A stretch of DNA of 64,000 bases from Pholiota molesta (lineage: Eukaryota > Basidiomycota > Agaricomycetes > Agaricales > Strophariaceae), in assembly GCA_014925825.1 (NCBI GenBank), contig JACGCK010000053.1:62001-126000 (forward strand). The letters run 5' to 3'. The position numbers and the translations under genes are program-made. Of the stretch, positions 40,269-52,094 are shown piece after piece. Positions within the stretch are counted from its first letter, which is position 1. Every line of letters begins with the position of its first letter. The notes beneath the pieces were generated by a model, which saw only the letters and a list, made by a program, of their open reading frames with translations, was not told the DNA's origin and searched no databases.

Positions 40269-41247
40269 CGTATTGTTTCGTGGACTTTTATTCATTGTAA
40301 TATTAATGTCAAATTCCTGATTCACGTCTCATTCTAGCCTTTGCCCAGCTCTTTTTCTCTTATTGGGCGTTACGTGGATTTAAACTTGATATAAATTATG
40401 AACATTAATATCCTGTACACAAGATACCGCTTTCCACATCTTATTATATGCAATTTACAGGAATGCATGTGGCGTCACTTCTGTGAAGTTGTAAAGTGGA
40501 TTGATTGACGCTAGTATTTCCTTCGCGTCGAAATATCATTGGTACCTCAATACGATAAAGGAATTGCATCCCTTTATCGAGAATTATTCGGTCATTCGAC
40601 TAATCGGCCTGACACTGCCAGGCAAGGGATTGTAATATCACGGAGACTCTGGAAGATGGAGAAGAGTTGTCGGAGAAGAGTAAAAGGAAGCTCAGAGAAA
40701 TCACTGACTATCACAAAACACCGTCGCGTTATCTGTATGCAGTATATGAATTTTTGAATTTTTTTGAGGAATCAGCGCTCAGCAGCGGAGCTGAGTGCTT
40801 GGTGCAGAGTTGTGAACTCCGGTCTAGATCTTGCGCATAACATAATACTTAGGCCCGACCATAGGTCCGACAGTGATCACCTGGGTCTTGCCGAAAATTC
40901 CAGACTCCTTCAGCGTTTGTGGCATGCATTTGTTCACTTCATTTTCAAGTTTCTTCTCCTGCATCGTCAATTGGTTTTGTAGCAGACCTCATCCAGTACC
41001 CATGAAATGATATATTTTCATCGGCATCGCATTTAACACAACAATGTGCAAACTCTTTAACTCGCGGTATACTCGAGTGTTCGAATGCATACTACGTCCA
41101 GAGTAATTCACATACCGTAAGAACGCCATACTTTCCGGATCCGAGGAGTTAGCTTCGAGATGGCTTCACACTGTTGGGACTGACATGTCCATCTTAAAGG
41201 GGTGGATTATCCTGAACTGGTTTCGCCTTCGCCCCCGTCTTCCAACC
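40269..41247. other. Intergenic interval
   Basis: No supported gene; the ORFs at 40539-40757 and 40764-40982 have no recognisable features. It contains the sequence tcagcgctcagca near 40772, also found near 35233. Confidence 0.35.
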
Positions 41248-42882
41248 ATGATATCCTTATTCCAAGACAGTCCAGAATACATCGAGCGTACGAGGATTCC
41301 CTTCAGACCAACCAAAGTACGTACATGAGCTTCTATTCGATTAGAGGCTCACATTTGTGCTTCGTCAAGGTCACTCTCGCTGAGATCCGCACTGCAGTTC
41401 CAAAACATCTCCATCAACGGAGTACGCCCATCGCTATTTACTATGCAATTCGCGATGTACTCTTTGCGTACGTCGTATACAAGCTCGGTTGGATGATAGA
41501 CCCGTTCGCACAGGGGTTAGTCGAAAAATATGGGGTGTCGCCAAACACCTTCGCTGTTGTCAAATGGTCTCTGTGGGCTGTTTACTGGTATAGTCAGAGC
41601 ATCTGTCTCGCCGGCTGGTGGTGTCTGGCACATGAAGCAGGCCATGGTACACTCTCGGACTACAACTGGGTGAATCACGCTATTGGATTTAGCTTGCATA
41701 CAGTGAGTAATGAAAATAATCAGTTCCTGATGTCTAATTCATTGGATTGTTAGTTCATTCTTGTACCCTACTATGCTTGGAGGTCTACCCATAGGGCTCA
41801 TCACAAAGCCTCCGCTTCTGTCGAGCGTGATGAGAACTATGTACCTCGCACTCGCTCCGACTACAAACTTCCTGCACAGCTGATCGCCCAGTTGTCTGAT
41901 TATCACGAAATCTTTGAGGAGGCGCCCTTCTATACCCTTTTCCGCATGCTCCTTATGCAGCTAATAGGGTGGCAATTCTACCTCCTCAGCAATGTAATGG
42001 GCTCTCCCAGGTATCCACCTGGAACGAATGTGAGTCATGCGATAATCATTTAGTTCGCAATTGCGACTCAGACACTATCAGCATTTCCAACCTTCTTCTG
42101 CTCTGTTTAAACCTCACGAGAGGATCCCCATCATCGCTTGCAACATTGCTCTGACAATTATGTCGTCCCTGATTTTCTTATGGACGAGACAAGTTGGTTT
42201 GACCTACTTCGTCAAACTTTACTTGGTTCCTTACATTGTAAGTTTGACCCTCCATATTACCTGATAGCTGTGTAACTGACACTCTTCATCCAGATCACGA
42301 ATCACTGGATTGTCATGCTAACCTATCTCCAACATTCGGACCCCACTATTCCGCACTATCGAAGTAGCCAATGGTCTTTTGTCCGTGGTGCCACATCAAC
42401 TATAGACCGCCCACTTCTCGGCTTCCTCGGGCGATTTTTCCTACACAATATATCCCATGATCATGTAAGAAGCAACCAAAAGCTCTGGTAACTGTCACTC
42501 ATCTGCCTATCCCGAAATGCACAGGTTGCCCATCATTTGTTTTCCTCAACTCCGTTCTGTAAGTCACCCCCTTGATCGTTGGTCCAGGTCTAAGTCTTGG
42601 CATCGCACACATAGATAATCAGCCCGCCGTGACCGAAGTCCTCAAAGAAGTCCTTAAGGACGAATATTATCATGATTCTACGGTGCGTGAGCATGCCTTT
42701 GAGGATTTCTTTGGACCTCATCGTACTTCTAGAATACTTTCCGCGCTCTATATCGCACGTTTACACAATGTGCATTCATCGAGGACGATGGTGATATTGT
42801 ATTCTATAAAAACAGAGATGGGGAAGCAGCTCGTGTCGTTGCTCCTGACGCTTTAAACCACGTTCCAAAAAAGATAGATTAA
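41248..42882 (+). CDS. FAD2: Δ12 (omega-6) fatty-acid desaturase
   Basis: Eight exons: 41248-41316, 41370-41702, 41754-42029, 42082-42237, 42294-42464, 42525-42558, 42615-42682 and 42733-42882; frame intact. The start MISLFQDSPEYIERTRIPFR is preferred over the 41202 ATG because it matches the usual fungal opening and splices to VTLAEIRTAVPKHLHQRST. The three histidine boxes of membrane desaturases are HEAGH, HRAHH and HVAHH, with DENYVPRTRSDY, SDYHEIFEEAPFYTLFRMLL, PRYPPGTN and NHWIVMLTYLQHSDPTIPHY typical of oleate Δ12-desaturases. The enzyme converts oleate to linoleate in ER lipids. Length about 418 residues is normal. Its next neighbours are a lipase-like hydrolase and a seven-TM protein. 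Confidence 0.93.
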
Positions 42883-43594
42883 ACGGTCTGTCTCTGGGAC
42901 TTCTTTCATGGTTTAGCACTACACAAGGACGAGTAGCACCTGACAAGACCTATTGTAAGTACTATTCGAGGTGGCAGAAAATGGAGCAAATAGGAGGAGT
43001 GATCATCAATCGTCGTTGAAGCCACGAAAAAGAATGCATTATTCAAATCAGACCGTCCTTTCTGATGAAATATTAAAAGACATGGAATGGTTCAGAACCC
43101 GACATAAGTAGCTTGAGCCTTGAGCTTGAGCGCTGAGCGCTTGAGCTACATAGAGCTAGCGCCGCCCATGGTCATGCCAGTGCAAAATTCAACCTTTTCC
43201 TCACCTGATTTCCGGGTTCAAAATTTCAATGTGAGTTTGGTCCTCGAGATCTACATTGTTCCCCAAGTAATCTTGTAACCAAGACACAGTGATTATGATG
43301 AGCGATTATAATGAATGTTGCGAGCCCCTCGGGCCTCCAGTTCACATCTATTACCCAATAATTGAACGTCAGAGATTCTATTTATAGATCAATAATGCAG
43401 ATGGTTGCAAAGAGATAACGTCTGGGCGGCACCGTTGTGTGTGATGCAAGGTCTCGTCTAACCTTTGCCTAACCTCTATCTCTTCTCATGTTAAACGTTG
43501 CTTGATTCTGGATTGTCACCACTCCCAAATCCTCCGCTTACACTCTGGGCTCTGGCAGCCAGCTGGATGATAAACGCCTCAACCTTGTTCGAAG
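42883..43594. other. Intergenic interval with a CTTGAG tandem/palindromic patch
   Basis: At about 43111-43147 the sequence reads as repeated cttgag units around gcgctgagcgc, forming a self-complementary patch. It resembles patches near 35070 and 40772. No supported gene. Confidence 0.35.
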
Positions 43595-45171
43595 ATGATT
43601 GACAACAACTTCATTCAATTAAGGCGACTCCGTTTTGATAACACATTGGCCCAACGAGGTATGAAATTGCTCAGGCGTCGGTTCAAATTTTTGAATTTGA
43701 GGTTTTTACTCATGAAGCTTTTAAATTTCCATAGAGCTTGATATCCTTGGCCGCGATGGCAATTCACCGACGCCAGTCATTCATTTCATTGTGGCATTTG
43801 ATATTCTCCATGTTCTTGGGCTCGTGTTTTTGGGCGCCATTTTGTTAACAGTGGGGCGCTCTTTTCACATTAAGCGGGCGTCTACCTGGTTTATGTTTAT
43901 TCTATCTTGGTTCTTGACGAGCCTCTCCAATTTGATGATACTGGGCCAGCAAACCGGTTCTGCCCCGCGGGAAGGGGTATGCTTGATACAAGCCATGCTT
44001 ATCTACGGGATGCCCGTCTTGTGAGTGCTTGTAATGAAGCTGAAGAATAAGTCGCCCATACGTTTCGTTATCACAGTTCATCGCTATACGCTGTTGCATT
44101 TTTACTACAGGTCAGTATATTCCGGGCATTGTATCGTCGTCTGCGTGGGTCTCACCTGAATACAAATTATAGCTTTATCTATTCGTGAGGAATACTGTCA
44201 ACGAAAATTCTATTGCAGTTACAAGAAGGCAGATTGTAATGGTATAGCGTTCTATCCCATACTTCTAGTATCATCTTCGGAATCATTGAATACTGGTAAC
44301 CGGTTCTCTAGATCCATGCTTTGCCATTCACCGCATTTACTGTGACACTTATCGAGGTTTTGACCGTACGTCGACCATTGAGTACCAAAATCATTTTACT
44401 AATTCTTTATAGTTGGGCTTACTGCACCCAGAGGCCATTCAGAGACATCCATCTGGAATGTTTTGCCACTTGTCGAACCAAATTCCGTATGTCAACTTGA
44501 ATGTTTATCAGATCAATTTGTCGTAATTAACTTGCTAACTGTGCTTGTTCCATTTCCAGAAGCCAAATAACTGCTGCTTTTACCATTCTCGCCATGATAA
44601 CCTTTCTGTCATTGGGAAGTAAGTCTGTCTAGCAAGAACTGCCACGAAATATGCGTGCCTAACATTTGACTCGCCAAGTCCTCATTTTCTTAAAACTTAG
44701 ACTTAAATGGACAGCAGTGTATGCAATATCATCCACAGCAAAGACATATCCCCAAATATCCCCTGACGTGGCTACGCGGGTCCTGATATTCAGTTTTTGT
44801 CCTATTATTGCGTTGGCGTGCGTTTCTGTTTTGTTCTAAAATGATTAGTACTCAACGTACCGTTGGAATTTTGGTTTAAATGAAAGGCTATCATCCATTC
44901 AATATCTTCCTCAACACAGCGCTGATGCTACAAAGGCTAAGCTAAATATCGTTTTGGCTGTCTGTGAGTACAATGCACATCTCTTATTATAATATAGTAA
45001 CGAGGGGATGTGACTTTCAGTGCCTCTTGTTGCTGGTCTAATTTTTGGGAGCCAACGAGTAGGTTCAGCATTCGCGACTCCTTTGGTAAATTTACTAATT
45101 ATTGACATCAGGATATTTTGCGGGTATGGATGAATTGCATACAGAGGAAAGATAGTAATACGCATGTTTAA
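43595..45171 (+). CDS. Orphan seven-TM GPCR-like protein, paralog C
   Basis: Exon 1 encodes MIDNNFIQLRRLRFDNTLAQ. Exon 2 gives HFIVAFDILHVLGLVFLGAI, KRASTWFMFILSWFLTSLSN and LMILGQQTGSAPREGVCLIQ, closely parallel to paralogs A and B. Later exons include SSLYAVAFLL, IHALPFTAFTVTLIEVLT, LGLLHPEAIQRHPSGMFCHL, ITAAFTILAMITFLSLG, WTAVYAISSTAKTYPQISPD and VPLVAGLIFGSQR, and the last exon encodes DILRVWMNCIQRKDSNTHV. Seven hydrophobic segments are visible and the frame appears intact. Ligand and pathway unknown. Confidence 0.7.
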
Positions 45172-45898
45172 ATAGCAGTGTCCGATTATCTTATAGGCAA
45201 GATTTGGGTACAAATGCTGTTACTTATGAGCAACGAACGTCGGCATTTAAGCGCCCAACAGAATAGTGATAACATCAGGCGCCTATCACTCGAGAGTGTA
45301 CAACCTCGCCTCTAAGAACTTCTAGATGTTATCGACTCATATAATGCAAAAGGCAAGGGGTTCGCGAATTTGCATCGAGTAGGGTCGGAGCCCAAATCAG
45401 ATCAGAACTTGAAGCGATCACAAAATGGCGTCTGAATCGATCGTTTTTTATTTTCAATTCTGCGACTCCTTCCTCCTTCACTCAGATCTAACCTTGCTTT
45501 CTGATTTCTTTCGTCCTTCCTGTAGTCAATCTCCCTTTTAACTCTCAATTTTGGCCGTGATATGCTTTCCGATGAATTCGCCGGACGGTGTGGCGATATC
45601 CAGCGCGTCGTCTGCGGTCAACAATTTCTTATAGCATGACACCCTGATATTCGATCAATTGCGGTCGCTCTCTGCCCGTCGGAAAAGGGCAGATTTCAAG
45701 GATTTTGAGAGCTGAGAAAAATTTCTGTGTTATGCACTCGCAAACCACAATGACGCAGGAGGATCCAGGTTTCAATCTATTTAGGAGGATGGCCAAATAA
45801 GTGATGACAGAAAATAGCTCATCCTTCTCTCTTTCAGACCATATTCCGTGTACTTATTTCGCCAATCCTTTATGCCAGCATTTTCAGCACAGCTATAG
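45172..45898. other. Intergenic/promoter interval of the Rho GEF gene
   Basis: No supported gene. CT-rich stretch at about 45466-45540, typical of a fungal transcription start region, upstream of the Rho GEF. Confidence 0.35.
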
Positions 45899-48800
45899 AT
45901 GTACAATAACCGTCGAACTCGAACTCAAACGAAAGACTCACCCCTTCCAAATCTTCCCCCAGGCGCCGGCGCACAGCAACCCGCAGTAATCGCAGCATCC
46001 CGAGTGTCTAACCATGTCGCCTTCCCAACCGATTCTTACAACTTCAAGGTGACGCCGCCAGCATGCGAGGAAGAGCATTTCCAAAACCCCTGGGATTTTG
46101 ATTCCCCTCCCCAACTACCACCACGCCCTCGTGTCCAGTCGATGAACGCTTCGTATTCTCCTCGCATTGGCCAAACACCCTACGACGCTGGAGGACGGGG
46201 AAGAATGGCCTTTCCAGAACCAAATGTTCACGGATCTATTTTAACTAGTCAGAATCTCTCAACCCCCCAAAGGCTGTCGCACCATCACAGTAGAAGCGAT
46301 TTTAGGAGCAATCCCACGTCGAATAATCAACGCCCTCATAACGCATCGGTGTCTTCCTTCGCGTCCTCCTATAATGCACATGACGACGACAGGCAGTACG
46401 GATCAGAATATGACGAGGTACGTACATGTTCTTATCTGCGTTGCTACCCCATGCTTTACTAAATATGATATGATAGGGATATGAGCATGCTACGGGAGCC
46501 CTGGCGAAAGGATTAGCTGATCTGTCGTATGTATCTCTAAGACAATTTCTTCAATATCATCACAAATTCAATACTAGTTATTTAGCCTTACATCAGAAGA
46601 AGCTTTGCGCCGTTTTCAGGATGGAAAATTGGCCGAGAACGAGCAAGAATGGCATCGTCTAGTTCCTGTGGAAGCTCAAGAGGCACTAGGAAAGCGGGAG
46701 GTCCAAAGGCAATCCGTAATCTTCGAAGTGATAAAATCTGAGCGAGAATATGTGGCTGATCTGGAAGCCGTGCAAGATGTGAGTTCTCTGAGGTGCTCTC
46801 ACTGGTGCTCACACTGTCTGACGCCTTACACTTTTGCTTGCAGGTCTTTATAAAGGGTCTTCGTTCAGCCAATCCTCCCATCTTTCGTGAACCGCACCTA
46901 TCAGCCTTCATCAATGAATTATTTGGGAACCTTCACCAGATTCTTGTTTATCATCAGCGTCTCCTTGCCGCCCTCTTTGCACGCCAACGTGAGCAACATC
47001 CACTAATCCAATCCGTCGCAGATATTATTTTAGATAGTAAGCAATTTGCCAATACACGCTACTTTGGCTACTTACAAAAGCAATATCTATAGCGACTCTT
47101 GGATCTGACTTCCGCGATACGTACGAGGTCTACATCAAGCGTTATCCTCTGGCAGAATCACTCCATCGCAAGCAACTCAAACTCAACCGTCCCTATGAAC
47201 TATTCATCCACTCTGCATCCAACGATCCTCGAATTCGAAAACGGGACCTGATTACATTTCTTTCACGACCTGTCACCAAACTACCTCGACTTAACCTTCT
47301 ACTTGAACAAATTCTCAAACTAACCGAGCCGGAGTACAGCCACCCAGACCTGGAAACACTGCCAATCATCTTAAATATATTGAAAGATTGTATCAAAAGT
47401 ACCCAACCAGGTATCGAGGCAGCCGAAAGCAAAGTGAAATTTTGGGCACTTTGCGAAAGCCTGGTGTTTCAAAAGGGGGAAATAATTGTACGTTTGGGAA
47501 CGACTTCATGTGCCGTATAGAAGGCTAATGGATGCTATAGGATATGGACCTTTACGATGAAAGTCGTTCATTAGTCTATACAAGCTCGGTGTTCAGACGG
47601 GTACGAACAGACACAGGGTTTTCTGAGAAATGGTCAGATTTAGTCGCTGCTTTGCTGGACAACTACTGTGAGTTCAATCACTATGGACGTGCTTTCTATA
47701 TCCCCGGCGTCCATTTACTGATCTTTCTAGTCATTCTCTCTCGGGAAGAGAAGCGTCCCAACGGTTCGATAAAGCGCATCCTCATGTCCCGTGTTCGTCA
47801 TAACCACACCGCTCACACTAGAGTGACGCTGATTGACCAGTAACAATTTAGCCAATGCCACTGTCCTTTCTTCGCCTGGGATCATTCAACTCCCCTCCAG
47901 AAACACGGCGGGAGAAAGCCGACGACGGAGGTCTGCTTGAAAGTTGGCGGTCCCAATCGGTTCCCATTTACCCATTTACGATATACCATGCGGGGAATAA
48001 GTCATCACGGAGGTATACACTCTATGTTTCGAGCGATGCACAGCGGAAGAAATGGTATAACGCTTTCGTAGACGCGATCGGAGTACACAAAGTCCGGCAA
48101 GAAGCTAATATGGTACGTGTCGTCCGTTCAACCCTACCAGGTCGAGACTGAAATTACTGAAATGACATATCTAGTGGTTCAGCCCCCAGAGCATTACCGA
48201 CGGTTTCTTCCGTTCCCCGCCAAGAGATCCCTCCCACCAATCTGCTGCAGTCATTACCTCGAAGATCAGATGTGTAGCTCCGTACAGTAAGAGCTATTTA
48301 TCCACTACATGTTATATCTTCTTATCTTCCTGCGTCTCAGCATTTGGGTCCCCGAGTCGGAGATACATCGTTGTTGGCTGTGGATCTGGTGTTTATGTTG
48401 GTCTCGCAAATTCAGAAAGTGGGTGTCATATTTTTAAGAATAAATCTCTATACTCAATTCCGCGTAATAAGAGTTTCGGCAAGTTCTGAGTCATAGACAC
48501 CCGACCGCAATGGCGGCATTAACAACTTTGGAAGACAAGAACTTCAATCGTCTCATCCTACACGTGGATTCATCGCTCTTGTCCTATTCCCTTGACATTC
48601 TCACTCGATTATACATGGGAAAATCAGATAAGCAGGCTTTAGACGCATCCATGGAGCGCGTAGGCGGTTCCGATATGAATGCCACCTTATTCAAACATGT
48701 CCATATTGCTGGAACAGCACTACGTCAGTCTATTATATTGTCACATTTTTTCATATCTATTAATGATGTCCAACAGTCATCTGTTCATCGAAGCGGCGTT

Positions 48801-49720
48801 TGGGGACTTCGCTAAACTTACAAGTGTTTGAAGCCATTAGTTTAGCTGAGCAGGCCATGGTGCCGAAGAGGTCAAATACGAATGCTATGCGAGGATTCCG
48901 ACCATTCGGAGAGGTATGTTGGATCAAGAGGATTGTCCTGTGGTGTGATAGCAAATTGATAGTTTCCCGCCATCATCGTTTATTAGCCAGGATATATTCC
49001 AAAAGATGCCTCTGACATCGTTGGCCTGGCGAAAACCATCGGCATCTGTACAACCACAGGCATCGTCACGCTCGATCCAACAAAGTGAGTGTATCCGACT
49101 TGATCAGTGCAGATGTCTGTTCTGACACAACTGCGATTGTGGTAGTCTTGTGCAATCTGGGGTGACCGTAGTGCCAGAATTCCGCGACAGCAGTAACAAC
49201 GAGCCCATGGCCAGTCTTAAAGCGCGCACGGAGGGCCGCAAACCACTTGGCTTCGTAAGAGCTAATCCGACTGAGTTGCTGGTGATATATGATGGTATGA
49301 ATACACTCCTCCTGGGCATTGGTCATTTTTCATTAACGTGGACATGCAGAACTTGGATTCTACATTGACAAACATGGCGTCCCCGCTCGCCGCAGCGGTT
49401 ACATCAAATGGGAGGTCAAAGCTACCTCGTATGCCCAGCGCAATGGGCACATTCTCCTCATCTCTCCCGGGTTCATCGAGATCCGCAATGTCATCACCAG
49501 TCGTCTTGTACAGGTCATCGAAGGACACGACATACGACTCCTTTATTCCGGGCCTTATACGAGTAAGCAGTATCCAGTGTTAGTTGCGATGCAGGGAGGC
49601 AAGGATGACAAAGATGGAGTGAGCGATAAGATTGTGGAATTGACAGAGACAGAGGAGATTAGCGTGATGACACCTACTGCGGCGACGTCGTCGTCGATAT
49701 GGGATGAATGGGACATGTGA
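45899..49720 (+). CDS. Rho guanine-nucleotide exchange factor (DH-PH-CNH, Rom1/Rom2 type)
   Basis: A low-complexity Pro/Ser/His-rich N-terminus (MYNNRRTRTQTKDSPLPNLP) precedes LTSEEALRRFQDGKLAENEQ. The DH domain runs from EVIKSEREYVADLEAVQD through FINELFGNLHQILVYHQRLL, LITFLSRPVTKLPRLNLLLE and ILNILKDCIKSTQPGIEAAE. A PH domain follows (LVYTSSVFRRVR, FILSREEKRPNG, PIYPFTIYHAGNKSSRRYTL, SDAQRKKWYNAFVDAIG). The C-terminal CNH domain includes RRYIVVGCGSGVYVGL, NFNRLILHVDSSLLSYSLDI, KPLGFVRANPTELLVIYD, GYIKWEVKATSYAQRNGHIL and LVQVIEGHDIRLLYSGPY. This arrangement is that of yeast Rom2, which activates Rho1 at the plasma membrane to drive glucan synthesis and the wall-integrity MAP-kinase pathway. 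About 14 exons, frame intact; the start could lie further upstream. Ends SSSIWDEWDM. Confidence 0.92.
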
Positions 49721-50079
49721 AAGACATTTGCTTTATTTTATCGTTATTATTATGGATGGATTGTTGTTGTACTATGTATGGTAGTTGCTATTAATGTACA
49801 TGTACTCTACATGTAAAGTTCCTTTTCTAGGAACAGGTATATTTGAATTTTCCAGGCAAATACATACTGAGTTGCTTTCCAACTCTTCGACAGAGCCATG
49901 GAATGGAGAGTGTATCGAAATTCGAGAACGAAACCCTCGCAGAAGTGACAATGCCTTGAGCTTTCTTTATAGTATGCTCGTTTTTCTTTAGCGCGATAGT
50001 GTAATGGCATCTAAAAATCCGAATTCGAAAAGATGATCCAACTCATATAAAAGCATATCTTTAAATTAGTCGCAATACT
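49721..50079. other. Convergent intergenic interval
   Basis: Contains the 3' UTRs of the Rho GEF (+) and the Sqt1-like gene (-). Short palindromic tgtacatgtactctacatgta near 49795-49815. No gene. Confidence 0.4.
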
Positions 50080-51592
50080 CTACATAGGCTGATCCTCTTC
50101 CTCAGCCTCTGTAGTCCAGACCATACAGAGACCATCGTCGCCTCCACTGACGATGACCGAGCCCTCCAATCCGAGAGATGCAGCGAGCACTGGTCCGTGA
50201 TGGCCCGTGTGCGTACGAATCGCTGTTCCATCGCGGGCATCCCATGTTCTCAGGGTCTTGTCCGCAGACGCGGAAATTACGAGGTACGACTTGGGCGCGG
50301 GGTGCGCGATGAGCGCCGTGACGGCGTCCTGTATCATTCAGTCAGTTCTCAGCAGAAAAAATCGCGGAGAATAAGAAGACGCACATCGTGTTGGAGGAGC
50401 GTGCGCTGGCGCATAGTGCTGAGGTCCCAGATCAAAGCCTTGCCGTCTGTGGCCCCGGTGACCACCACGCCAGGCGCGTTGGAATCGGCGCCGGTTAGGT
50501 CGACGAAGACGATAGCCTCGATGCTCTCGCCCTCGGTGTGTCCGCCGAGCGCGTTGACCACCTTGCCTTTGCTCAAGCTGACGACACGCACGCCGCCGCG
50601 GCGCCGCCGACGACGGCGAGCGTCGATGAGGGGTTGACGGCGAGGGAGGTGATGCCGTCCAGGTCAAACCGCGCGTCTTCGGGCCCGAGCTTGAATACGG
50701 GTGCGGAGGAGCGCGGGTCCCAGAATATTAGGTTGCCTTCTTGGTCGGCGGTGATGATGCGTTTGCCTGCGCGTGAATGTGAGTGGATGTAGATAGGAAG
50801 AAGAGGGATAAGGAAGCACCATCGGGGGTGAATTCACCGCAGTTTACTGGGCCGTTGTGACCTGAGAAGACTTGCATGGTGTTTCCGGAGGGCACTAGGA
50901 ATTAGATTGTAAATTTGGAGTTCTCCTTAAAACTGGAAGATGAAAACGTACGCTGCCATAGCCAAAGAGTAGAATCATTTGAGCCTGCTAGCAAAACAGA
51001 TCCCTTAGGATGCCATCTCAAAAACTGCAAAAAGAAATAATTTATTAGCAATAGAAATAGATTCAAGAAAGCATCGTCTACGTACCATGACCTCATCGGG
51101 ACCTTGCAGTTCCGTCAAAAATTCCCAAGTGTTGTAGTTATCCTTGCCGACTCTTCTCCAGATACGGATGTGTCCATCCATGCCACCCGTCGCGATCATT
51201 TCACCATCAGCGCTCCATGCCGTACTCGTTACACTGTCGGTGTGCCCGGTCAATTTCACGATGATCTCGCCGTCCGTGATGTCCCAGATGTAGCCCAGAT
51301 CATCTTCGCCTCCAGACGCGGCGAGCGGTTGTGTGGGGTGGCAGGCAACGGCGAAGACGGATGCGGCGTGTGTTGCGAAGTGCTGCACTGACAGATCTGG
51401 GATGTTGCTCGAAGACCCTTCTGCTAGGTCGCCGAGGGTATCTTCGCCTTCACCTTCTTCGTCGTCCTCGTCCATGGGGTGGTCGCCGTCATCTACGACT
51501 TCTTGTAGGACATCGTCTTCGGTGATGAATTGCTCGCCTTCGTCTTCCTCCTCGAATTCGACCTCATCTGCGCGTTGCTTTCCCGAAGACAT
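50080..51592 (-). CDS. SQT1: Sqt1/AAMP-like WD40 ribosome-assembly protein
   Basis: The acidic N-terminus (DEVEFEEEDEGEQFITEDDV) and a WD40 propeller match Sqt1 and its animal relative AAMP. Visible blades: VFAVACHPTQPLAASGGEDD, HTDSVTSTAWSADGEMIATG, FLRWHPKGSVLLAGSNDSTL, GHNGPVNCGEFTPDG, RIITADQEGNLIFWDPRSSA, GATDGKALIWDLSTMRQRTL, YLVISASADKTLRTWDARDG and SVIVSGGDDGLCMVWTTEAE. In yeast Sqt1 is the dedicated chaperone of ribosomal protein uL16/Rpl10 in the cytosol. At least five exons. One base appears missing near 50606 in a GCCGCCGCGG run, between LAVVGGAA and VRVVSLSKGKVVNALGGH. Divergent from the PDI gene, with 502 bp between start codons. Confidence 0.82.
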
Positions 51593-52094
51593 TTTTGGGT
51601 GAGTAGGAGTGGTATAAAGCTGGGGTCTGAGATTCCAGGGTGAGGCGCGTTGCTTATAAGAAGAGAGGTATTCGGGGCCTACTCTGAGTCAGTGGTATAG
51701 AGATTATGTGGACGATTGGCGGCTCTGCTCGCTGACCAAGTGCGCTGACAGATACCGAGATGATAAAAAAAGTGGCTATATCGGGATATGCACCGCCACG
51801 TGGTCGTGCTGATCGGCTCAGCAGAGGCTCGACAGTCGCCGACGGCTGCAACTGCTCCCAGTGCAGCCCATTCTCAAGCAGCCTCAGACTCGTGGGTGCT
51901 GCCTTGCACCGGTGTGGGACGGATCTGTGAAAGCTTCGTTCTGTCTGAGAAATGCACAGGGAACGCCGCAGAAGCTCGGGCAAGCAGCGCTGGATGTATG
52001 GCCGAGAGTCGATTACCAAGCAATATTTAAATCTCCACGTCAGTGTCACGATCGTCCTTCACAAGCTTTCACCTTTCTTCGTTGTCCCGCCACT
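51593..52094. promoter_or_regulatory. 502-bp divergent promoter between the Sqt1-like and PDI genes
   Basis: Must hold both promoters. The PDI side has a CT-rich stretch (about 52050-52090) before the ATG. The ORF at 51861-52226 runs through this region into the first PDI exon and is not a separate gene. Confidence 0.45.

Noticed and set aside
41202..41247. Upstream ATG as start of the desaturase
   Set aside because: Its frame does not match the family; the ATG at 41248 in another frame gives the conserved N-terminus and splices correctly.
49989..50040. tRNA-like gcgcgatagtgtaatggcat resembling an A-box/D-arm
   Set aside because: No B-box (GGTTCRANTCC), no anticodon or acceptor stems can be paired downstream.
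50197..50637. Plus-strand ORF opposite the Sqt1-like gene
   Set aside because: Shadow of the minus-strand WD40 coding sequence in GC-rich DNA.
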